From assembly GCA_937859895.1 (NCBI GenBank), contig CALMAV010000049.1:1-11300 (forward strand): 11,300 bases of DNA, read 5' to 3'. A program made the translations under genes and the position numbers. The DNA comes from an uncultured Bryobacterales bacterium (GTDB taxonomy: Bacteria; Acidobacteriota; Terriglobia; Bryobacterales; Bryobacteraceae). Numbering within the stretch: position 1 is the first letter of the stretch; each line of letters begins with the position of its first letter. The notes beneath the pieces were generated by a model. It saw only the letters and a list, made by a program, of their open reading frames with translations. It searched no databases and was not told the origin of the DNA. Positions 6,281 to 11,300 of the stretch are shown piece after piece.

Positions 6281-7677
6281 CGCTGCGTGGGTGGTGCCGA
6301 TGCAGGCGCAGCCGAGTTCCCTGTGGAAGGGGCTGTCTGTGCTGAAGGTTGGCTAACTGCGGTATTGGCCGGCTCGCCCTCCTTCTTTTTCTTCTTCTTT
6401 TCCAGCTTGGCTTGCTTCTTGGCCTGTTGCTCGCGCAACTTCTTCAGATCGGCATCGCGGTTAGTAGGAAGCGGCTGCTGTGCCGCTGCAGCTGTATCGC
6501 TCTTGGCTGTTGTGCCCGTTGCTGTTCCAGCAGTTCCCCCAGCATCTGAGGCTCCACCCGTCCCAGTTCCCGAAGCAGGGGATGTCGTCGCCTCAGTTCG
6601 CGCGTCAGGACGCGTGTCCAGAGCACTGTTGCTGCCTACCTGAGTAGCAGAAACATCCGTTGTACCCGTGCTAGCCGCCTCCGTGTTTACTGGGACAGGA
6701 ATTGACGCTGGAATCGTCGCTTTTGGCGCAGTCATAGTAGGCTGGCCCTGGCTCGCAGCATGGCTCACGTCAGGCGCGCTCCCCATGACCCTCATCGTCC
6801 TTGATAGCATCCCGGGCTTCTTGTAAGCAGCTTCCTCCGCTTTGCCGCGAGCCAAAGCGGCTGGATCCGGATTCGGAACCGGCATTTCCATATCTTCCAG
6901 ACGCAGCTTAGCCTGATCCGCTCGCGGACTCATTGGGTAATCCCGGATGATCTTGGCGAACTGCTCCCCGGCCTGTTTACGAAACCGCGGACCCATCTTG
7001 GAGTAAGAATCACCGGCCTCATAAAGCGATTCGCCTGACTTGCTATACAGCGGATACTGGTCCACCAGCGCGGTCAACCGATTCGCTGCCGCGGGGTTCA
7101 TGTCCCGACGCCAGTAGAAGTTGCCAACTACAAACTCGTGCTCGCCCAGGCTCTCCTGAATCTTCAGGAGTTTCTGCGTTGCCGAAGGAACAAACTTGCT
7201 ATTTGGGTACTGCTGAATCAGCGAGCGGCATTCGGTCTCCGCACGCAGCGTTTGCGACCAGTCGCGATCGCTCTTGTCCATCTGCCGGTAGTGGATCTCG
7301 CAAATACGGTTTTGCGCCTCGGCCGACTCCTCCATTTGCGGGTAGAACAGCTCAAAGTCTTTGTACTCAGCTTCCGCCTGTGCCATGCCGTTCGGTCCAG
7401 CCTCTCGAAACCACGAATCGGCAATAGCGAGCTTAGCTTTGGCCATGTACTCACTTGACTCATACGTGTTCATCAGCGTCTGAAGCGAGATTCGAGCTAC
7501 TTCATAGCGCCCGTGCTCGATATCTTTAACGGCCTGATCGAACAGCACTTTGTCCGGCTGCTGGGTGTTCTTCGTAATTGGTGTCTCGTACTTTTTGTGA
7601 ATGCACGAGGCGAGCAGGCCGAACGATAAGGCTGCAACAACAACCTGTTTCGGCACAACGAGCTGACAAAATCCCAT
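6277..7677 (-). CDS. bamD: Outer-membrane assembly lipoprotein BamD-like, with long low-complexity C-terminal tail
   Basis: BamD is a TPR-type lipoprotein of the BAM complex that helps fold beta-barrel proteins into the outer membrane from the periplasmic side. The ATG at 7677 gives 466 residues and a proper lipoprotein signal: hydrophobic VVVAALSFGLLASC with lipidation site C25. The frame could be opened from a TTG at 7788, but that would add 37 residues unlike a signal peptide and lie inside rpe. TPR-like helices run from about 33 to 263: LFDQAVKDIEHGRYEVA, AKLAIADSWF, LIQQYPNSKF and LVDQYPLYSKSGESLYEAGD, the pattern shared by BamD/YfiO. The usual protein ends near 240-250; here about 200 more residues follow, rich in Ala, Thr, Ser, Gly and Pro, with a lysine-rich helix (QQAKKQAKLEKKKKKK) at about 417-432. 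It begins 8 bases after the rpe stop with only a weak ribosome-binding site and overlaps the response regulator by four bases. The core assignment is good; the tail's role is unknown. Confidence 0.85.
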   Translation of the reverse strand: MGFCQLVVPKQVVVAALSFGLLASCIHKKYETPITKNTQQPDKVLFDQAVKDIEHGRYEVARISLQTLMNTYESSEYMAKAKLAIADSWFREAGPNGMAQAEAEYKDFELFYPQMEESAEAQNRICEIHYRQMDKSDRDWSQTLRAETECRSLIQQYPNSKFVPSATQKLLKIQESLGEHEFVVGNFYWRRDMNPAAANRLTALVDQYPLYSKSGESLYEAGDSYSKMGPRFRKQAGEQFAKIIRDYPMSPRADQAKLRLEDMEMPVPNPDPAALARGKAEEAAYKKPGMLSRTMRVMGSAPDVSHAASQGQPTMTAPKATIPASIPVPVNTEAASTGTTDVSATQVGSNSALDTRPDARTEATTSPASGTGTGGASDAGGTAGTATGTTAKSDTAAAAQQPLPTNRDADLKKLREQQAKKQAKLEKKKKKKEGEPANTAVSQPSAQTAPSTGNSAAPASAPPTQR

Positions 7678-7685
7678 GTAGTTAC

Positions 7686-8378
7686 TTAAACCTTGATCGA
7701 AATTGCTTCTTCGGCTAACCGCTGCATTGTGCGGAGTGCCTCGGCCGGCTGGTCTGCCCCAAACACAGACGAGCCTGCTACCACCCAATCTACCCCTGCC
7801 TTTGCCACTTCCGCAACATTGTCCGGTCCCACGCCTCCATCAATCTCCAGCAGGAAGGAGAGCTGACGTTCTTCGCGTAAACACACCAAATGGCGCACTT
7901 TGTCCAACGAACGCGTGATAAATTTCTGCCCGCCAAAGCCAGGATTGACGCTCATCACCAGCACGTAGTCAACAAAGTCCAGTACATTATCTAGCAAAAA
8001 AACCGACGTTGCCGGGTTGATCACAACGCCCGCGCGGGCCCCGTGATCCTGAATCATGTGCAAAGTGCGGTCAAGATTCCGGCACGCTTCATAATGAACG
8101 CTGACGCAATCAGCCCCGGCCTTAATGAAAATCGGCGCGTAGGTGTCAGGATCCTCAATCATCAAATGGTGGTCCATCTTAACCTTCGGGAAGCGCTGTC
8201 GCAGAGCAGTGGTGATGGGTGGTCCCATTGTGAAGTTCGGGACAAAGTGCCCGTCCATGATATCGACATGGATCATGGCTGCCCCACCCTCTTGCACCGC
8301 GCTGACCGACTCGCCTAAGCGTGTGAAGTCAGAAGCCAAGATAGACGGAACAATGGTGGGCACGTTCTTATTTTCCAC
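7686..8378 (-). CDS. rpe: Ribulose-phosphate 3-epimerase
   Basis: Rpe interconverts D-ribulose 5-phosphate and D-xylulose 5-phosphate in the pentose phosphate pathway, in the cytoplasm. The protein is a metal-dependent TIM barrel of 230 residues, normal for the family. Visible motifs are VPSILASDF with S12; HVDIMDGHFVPNFTMGP with metal/catalytic residues H37 and D39; DHHLMI with H71; VMSVNPGFGGQKF in the phosphate/active-site loop; and LEIDGGV with the second catalytic aspartate D180, followed by VAGSSVFG for phosphate binding. The start is a GTG. GGGGAG (8381-8386) lies only two bases before it, which is unusually close. A second in-frame GTG at 8363 would also fit the family N-terminus, so the first five residues are uncertain. 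It heads the apparent rpe-bamD-response regulator operon. Confidence 0.95.
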   Translation of the reverse strand: MENKNVPTIVPSILASDFTRLGESVSAVQEGGAAMIHVDIMDGHFVPNFTMGPPITTALRQRFPKVKMDHHLMIEDPDTYAPIFIKAGADCVSVHYEACRNLDRTLHMIQDHGARAGVVINPATSVFLLDNVLDFVDYVLVMSVNPGFGGQKFITRSLDKVRHLVCLREERQLSFLLEIDGGVGPDNVAEVAKAGVDWVVAGSSVFGADQPAEALRTMQRLAEEAISIKV

Positions 8379-8455
8379 TACTCCCCAGCATGACTGACGT
8401 TGCCGGGCAGTGTTGTAGTTTCAGTTGAGGTGATTCGGGCGGTCGGTGCTGGCTT
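8379..8455. promoter_or_regulatory. Spacer upstream of rpe, probable promoter region
   Basis: These 77 bases separate the downstream PEP-CTERM gene from rpe. I see no convincing -35/-10 pair and no terminator with a U-run. Part of the spacer resembles the DNA after the PEP-CTERM core of the upstream paralogue: CCGGCAACGTCAG here (minus strand) against CCGACAACGTTCAG there. This implies that the duplicated unit included 3' flanking sequence. Confidence 0.35.
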
Positions 8456-9439
8456 CTAAGCCACTTCCCTCTTTGTCTGGGCAGAGTGGCTTCTCCTTCT
8501 TGCTGTTTGCCAAATGCAGAGAAGCGAAACTATGCCCCCACTAATCGTAAGTATCAACGAACCAGGTTCAGGAGCTGGTGTGTAGATATTGTCATCTTTG
8601 GCAATCAGAGCGCCTGAGTCATTGATACCGACAGCTTCCAATCCCATAGTTCCGTTCACTAAGGGGAAGGTACACGAATTTGTTGCGGTATTCAAAAGGA
8701 CACCATTCAGACTAGAGGCAAAGCCTAAGTCATTTATTCCGGTCGATCTATCGAAGGCTGGAGGCCCACATCGACCGATATCAAAGGTGTAAGTTTCGTT
8801 TGCAAGAAGAAAATTTCTGCTGAAGTCATTGCCGCTAACGCCTATGATCTGACCAAAATTGTTGATGCCGTTAAGGACAGTTTGCCCGCGGGGAGCATCC
8901 ACAGTCTGGAAGGTTCCGTCGGGCTGATAAGTAAATCCGTGTGACACATGATTCGCGTCCAGATAGCCCCCAACGATCACTCCGGCATCGTTTATGGCAA
9001 GCGGCTCAGTCGAGATTGAGCCCGGAAATGTCAGCGGCAATAGCGCCCCAGATGTTCCCATATAGCCCTGAAAAATAGGTTCTTGCATCGTCCCGTAACC
9101 AAATTCCGTGGAACCAATGATAGTACCGGAATTATTCACCCCGGAGGGGCGGAAGCCACTTGAGTAGTAAGGAACGCCGGAAGGAAAGTCGAAGAGAGTC
9201 GAGGAACCGCTTTTGCTGTTGTAAAGAAATAAGCCCTGTGATGTCGGACTTGCTACTGAAAAAGCTGAATAGTAGCCCACGATCAAGCCAGAATTGCTGA
9301 TCCCGGAAGCTTGTACGATGGCGTTCAGTCCGGACCTCACGTTGATAGGCGTTGCCACGTAATCAACGAAGGGCACTTCTGAGGGGAAAGCGCTGGTTCC
9401 GATCAGGGTAAGGATTGAAAGAAGAAAAGGCTTAAACAC
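8456..9439 (-). CDS. PEP-CTERM sorting domain protein with HAF-type repeats (downstream copy)
   Basis: This is a predicted surface protein of 327 residues, exported and then processed by an exosortase. An N-terminal signal peptide (about 1-20) is followed by six repeats of the HAF/NxxGxIVG type starting near residues 46, 100, 148, 191, 234 and 271, for example GISNSGLIVG, AINDAGVIVG and GINNFGQIIG. Such regularly spaced beta-strand repeats suggest a propeller-like fold. Two cysteines, C224 and C256, are shared with the paralogue and could pair. The C-terminus is a textbook PEP-CTERM signal: TPAPEPGS (P290-E291-P292), a hydrophobic segment to about 310, then RRR at 314-316 and a stop 11 residues later. 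The GTG start is supported by AGGAG at 8 bases spacing and by alignment with the neighbour's MFK start. Function beyond surface display is unknown. No exosortase gene is in the window. Confidence 0.88.
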   Translation of the reverse strand: MFKPFLLSILTLIGTSAFPSEVPFVDYVATPINVRSGLNAIVQASGISNSGLIVGYYSAFSVASPTSQGLFLYNSKSGSSTLFDFPSGVPYYSSGFRPSGVNNSGTIIGSTEFGYGTMQEPIFQGYMGTSGALLPLTFPGSISTEPLAINDAGVIVGGYLDANHVSHGFTYQPDGTFQTVDAPRGQTVLNGINNFGQIIGVSGNDFSRNFLLANETYTFDIGRCGPPAFDRSTGINDLGFASSLNGVLLNTATNSCTFPLVNGTMGLEAVGINDSGALIAKDDNIYTPAPEPGSLILTISGGIVSLLCIWQTARRRSHSAQTKREVA

Positions 9440-9447
9440 AATGGGTA

Positions 9448-9452
9448 CTCCT
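9448..9452 (-). promoter_or_regulatory. Ribosome-binding site deciding the GTG start of the downstream PEP-CTERM gene
   Basis: AGGAG on the minus strand lies 8 bases before the GTG at 9439. It fixes this GTG as the start in the absence of an ATG. The upstream paralogue has an ATG but no comparable AGGAG. Confidence 0.65.
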
Positions 9453-9461
9453 GCGTAGGCC

Positions 9462-9475
9462 GTAGTATACAGCTC
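9462..9475 (-). promoter_or_regulatory. Leader element with -10-like TATACT, downstream PEP-CTERM gene
   Basis: GAGCTGTATACTAC on the minus strand is 22 bases before the start codon and matches 13 of 14 bases of the element before the upstream paralogue. It contains TATACT, a five-of-six match to a -10 box, but no -35 partner is visible. Its first bases overlap the TGA stop of the upstream copy. It may be a promoter or a transcript-leader element. Confidence 0.4.
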
Positions 9476-10496
9476 ATTCGCAGGAAGTCTTTCGCAATCT
9501 AAGTACCCCTCTCTGAACGTTGTCGGTCCGCTTTGGCGTTCCAGGTGATGTACTTCGGGTTTCAGCGCTGAACGTCACTTTGCTCTTTGTCTGGGAAGAG
9601 CGGCTTCTCTTCCGAATGCAGAGAAGGACGACTGTTTCTCCGCCCAGTGTGAAGGCCAACGAACCGGGTTCAGGAGCTGGTGTGTAGATATTGCTGTCTT
9701 TAGCAATCAGAGCGCCTGAATCATTGATGCCGACGGCAGCTAATATCTTAGTTCCATTCACCGCAGGAGCGACACACGAGTTCGTTGCGGTATCTAAAAG
9801 AGCGCCATACAGGCTGGAGGCGAAACCGGAATCGTTGATTCCGGAGGGTCTACCGAATCCAGGAGGTCCGCAATAGTAATACGTATAGGTTCCGTTAGAA
9901 AGAAGAAAGGGCGTTTGAGAAGGGTTAGAGACTACGCCAACAATTTGACCAACATTGTTGATGCCATCGAGGACAGTTTGCCCACCTGGAGCATCCACAG
10001 TTTGGAAGGCTCCATTGGACCGATAAATAAATCCATGAGACGCACCTCTGGTGTCGAGGTAGGTTCCCACAACCACTCCGGCATCGTTTATTGCAAGCGG
10101 TTCAGTCGAGACCGACCCTGGGTATATCAGCGGCACCACCCCTCCGGGCGTTCCTATATAACCCTGCGCCGTTCCATATTCTAAGTCACCTTCGTAACCG
10201 ATGATAGTACCGGAATTGTTTACCCCCGTTGGAATGAAATACGGAAACCCGTTGGCGAACTGGAAGAGAGTCGATGAACCGCTCTTGCTGTCGTAAAGAA
10301 AGTAGCCCCCAGAATCGCCAGCGTACGGGCTATACGAGCCGACGATCAAGCCCGAATTGCTAATCCCATCGGCTTGTGGATATGCATATGCGGGAGGTGC
10401 CGCTTTGAATGGCGTAGCCAGATAATCAACAAAGGGCACGTCGGAGCAGAAAGCGCTGGTTCCGATCAGGCTAAGGATAAAAAGGGCCTTAAACAT
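9474..10496 (-). CDS. PEP-CTERM sorting domain protein with HAF-type repeats (upstream copy), C-terminally extended
   Basis: This 340-residue paralogue of the next gene has a signal peptide at about 1-18 (LFILSLIGTSAFCS), then six HAF-type repeats near residues 44, 91, 135, 178, 219 and 256, and the conserved cysteines C209 and C241. The sorting signal is TPAPEPGS (P275-E276-P277), then a hydrophobic stretch with an unusual acidic residue (E287) and a basic cluster RKR at 295-297. PEP-CTERM proteins normally stop within a few residues of this cluster, as the neighbour does after SAQTKREVA. Here the matching SSQTKSKV is followed by 33 further residues, rich in Ser, Thr and Arg, ending TSCE. 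The last codons lie over DNA equivalent to the region just before the duplicated leader, so the tail looks like read-through into former flanking sequence. The ATG lacks a clear Shine-Dalgarno sequence. Whether sorting still works is uncertain. Confidence 0.85.
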   Translation of the reverse strand: MFKALFILSLIGTSAFCSDVPFVDYLATPFKAAPPAYAYPQADGISNSGLIVGSYSPYAGDSGGYFLYDSKSGSSTLFQFANGFPYFIPTGVNNSGTIIGYEGDLEYGTAQGYIGTPGGVVPLIYPGSVSTEPLAINDAGVVVGTYLDTRGASHGFIYRSNGAFQTVDAPGGQTVLDGINNVGQIVGVVSNPSQTPFLLSNGTYTYYYCGPPGFGRPSGINDSGFASSLYGALLDTATNSCVAPAVNGTKILAAVGINDSGALIAKDSNIYTPAPEPGSLAFTLGGETVVLLCIRKRSRSSQTKSKVTFSAETRSTSPGTPKRTDNVQRGVLRLRKTSCE

Positions 10497-10519
10497 AATT
10501 TGTACCGTTGGTTATGCTA

Positions 10520-10533
10520 GTAGTCTACAGCTC
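10520..10533 (-). promoter_or_regulatory. Leader element before the upstream PEP-CTERM gene
   Basis: GAGCTGTAGACTAC on the minus strand is 23 bases before the ATG and is the counterpart of the element before the downstream copy, differing at one base. The difference turns TATACT into TAGACT, a weaker -10 match. It sits in the 56-base gap after the rsmB-like gene, which shows no terminator hairpin. Confidence 0.35.
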
Positions 10534-10552
10534 AATTAAGGGAACTGCTTGA

Positions 10553-11300
10553 TTAACTCCGGACCAGCACTGCCCCATAAAATCCGTCACCTGGTTCGCG
10601 CCCCGGCAAGCGCCAGTTTTCACCCTCGCACTGCAGGTCCGGATGCTTGGCCATTACTTGCGCAATAACATCCTCACTTTCTTCCCGCTCCAGTGAACAC
10701 GTTGCGTAGAGCAGTTTTCCGCCTGGCGCAAGCAGCGGAAGCGCACGCCTGATCAACTCCACCTGCCGCCGAGCAAAGGCCGCCAACTCGGACCGTTGAG
10801 CGCGCCATTTGATTTCAGGGTTGCGCCCGATCGTGCCTGTCCCGGAACAAGGCGCATCGATAAAGATGCGGTCAAAAGAGCGGGAGAATGGTAAGGCGTC
10901 AATACCATTCAAAACTACGCGCGGACAAACCGGTGGCATCGTTTGGAGACGTGGCAGGCTAATGTCACACGCAACGGCAAGCTTTAGCGGCGTCTCCAAA
11001 GCCTGCGCCGTTTTGTTGCCGGGAGCGGCGCAGAGATCCAGGTACGTTTGGCCCGGCCGTAGATCGAGTGCTGCCAACACCGCCTGTGAGCCAATATCGT
11101 GCAAGCGCATCGGCGATCCAAGGATCTCACTGCCTTCTCCAACCTGAAAGCAGCCGGTAACAATGGTCTCAATCAACACAAGTCCGGGAGGCGGGGCCAC
11201 TCCTTCGGGTACTCGCACGTAACGTACGGGCTCCTGAAGAAAGGCTCGTGCGATACCCTCAGCCGTTGCTTCCCCGAAGTGCTCTGCCCAGCTTGTGAGC
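10553..11300 (-). CDS. rsmB: RsmB-like 16S rRNA (cytosine-C5) methyltransferase, N-terminus outside the window
   Basis: This SAM-dependent RNA m5C methyltransferase of the RsmB/NOL1/NSUN family, if truly RsmB, methylates C967 of 16S rRNA. The frame is open to the right edge, so 248 C-terminal residues are visible of a usual 430-450; a GTG at 11218 is internal, because residues before it (SWAEHFGEATAEGIARAF) match the family. Motifs in visible numbering: SAM-binding DLCAAPGNKT (88-97), ACDIS, then motif IV IDAPCSGTG with C151 (product release) and motif VI LLYATCSLE with the catalytic nucleophile C201. It ends in the family signature GDGFYGAVL. The N-terminal NusB-like RNA-binding domain expected for RsmB would lie off-window, so a shorter paralogue such as RsmF cannot be fully excluded. 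It lies 56 bases upstream of the PEP-CTERM pair on the same strand. Confidence 0.88.
   Translation of the reverse strand, partial: LTSWAEHFGEATAEGIARAFLQEPVRYVRVPEGVAPPPGLVLIETIVTGCFQVGEGSEILGSPMRLHDIGSQAVLAALDLRPGQTYLDLCAAPGNKTAQALETPLKLAVACDISLPRLQTMPPVCPRVVLNGIDALPFSRSFDRIFIDAPCSGTGTIGRNPEIKWRAQRSELAAFARRQVELIRRALPLLAPGGKLLYATCSLEREESEDVIAQVMAKHPDLQCEGENWRLPGREPGDGFYGAVLVRS

Larger units (their letters stand above)
8456..10533 (-). repeat. Tandem duplication of a PEP-CTERM gene with its leader
   Basis: The genes at 8456-9439 and 9474-10496 are head-to-tail paralogues similar along their whole length, with near-identical blocks such as INDAGV, VDAP.GQTVL and GINDSGALIAKD. Similarity continues outside the coding region into a 14-base leader element before each start and into 3' flanking DNA, so the duplicated unit is a whole gene cassette. 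The copies have diverged at many residues and by small indels in the N-terminal third, so the event is not recent. Confidence 0.8.

Noticed and set aside
6287..6643. Plus-strand frame rich in Phe and Ala opposite the BamD tail
   Set aside because: It is the antisense shadow of the lysine and alanine codon runs in bamD; no start signals or domain pattern.
7153..7170. Short palindrome CTCCTGAA-TC-TTCAGGAG inside bamD
   Set aside because: The two-base loop is too tight for a full hairpin, and it lies in ordinary TPR-region coding sequence; probably chance.
7678..7788. Upstream TTG start for bamD, adding 37 residues
   Set aside because: It would overlap rpe by about 100 bases and bury the lipoprotein signal; the ATG at 7677 gives a proper signal peptide and lipobox.
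8028..8040. GC palindrome GCCCGCGCGGGC in rpe
   Set aside because: It encodes normal family residues in a GC-rich gene; short GC palindromes are expected by chance.
8458..8492. Inverted repeat AAGCCACT / AGTGGCTT at the 3' end of the downstream PEP-CTERM gene, considered as a terminator
   Set aside because: The loop is 19 bases and no U-run follows; the arms fall in the codons of the basic C-terminus.
9594..9613. Small hairpin GGAAGAG / CTCTTCC in the upstream PEP-CTERM gene
   Set aside because: Seven-base arms arise from the repeated Arg/Ser codons of the basic cluster; no U-run, and the gene continues through it.
11163..11218. GTG at 11218 as the true start of the methyltransferase
   Set aside because: The frame stays open to the edge, and the residues before it match the RsmB family, so the gene begins outside the window.

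Overview
The window reads as a dense chromosomal stretch (moderate-to-high GC, gaps of at most about 110 bases) from a Gram-negative bacterium, most likely an Acidobacteriota member of the Solibacter/Bryobacter type. The basis is the combination of an RND efflux pump, a BamD lipoprotein with a long low-complexity tail, exosortase (PEP-CTERM) substrates with HAF-type repeats, and the cluster rsmB / rpe / bamD. That placement is inference from gene content, not from a database match.

Layout. Bases 1-3922 (minus strand) hold a drug-efflux pair: the periplasmic adaptor lipoprotein (2612-3922) followed after 5 bases by the inner-membrane RND pump (2606 to beyond base 1, C-terminus missing). A 112-base divergent spacer separates this pair from a secreted alpha/beta-hydrolase (4035-5765, plus strand). 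The hydrolase converges on the next minus-strand unit, and the two stop codons share one CTAG. From the right edge to 5762 all genes run on the minus strand: an RsmB-like rRNA m5C methyltransferase (N-terminus outside the window), two tandem paralogous PEP-CTERM/HAF-repeat surface proteins, ribulose-phosphate 3-epimerase (rpe), a BamD-type outer-membrane assembly lipoprotein, and a single-domain response regulator. The last three are tightly spaced (8-base gap, then a 4-base ATGA overlap) and look like one operon.

How the genes relate. The efflux pair would export amphiphilic compounds together with an outer-membrane factor that is not visible here. rpe serves the pentose phosphate pathway. 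BamD helps insert outer-membrane beta-barrels, and the response regulator is translationally coupled to it. The two PEP-CTERM proteins are probably processed by an exosortase encoded elsewhere and displayed on the envelope. They sit between rsmB and rpe as a tandem duplication that carried its leader along.

The window is mostly ordinary. The parts most worth a second look are the tandem PEP-CTERM pair (one copy has read through into former flanking DNA), the bamD/response-regulator coupling, the long BamD tail, and a strong perfect hairpin inside the response-regulator gene. I saw no tRNA or rRNA genes, CRISPR array, insertion sequence, or intrinsic terminator with a clear U-run.
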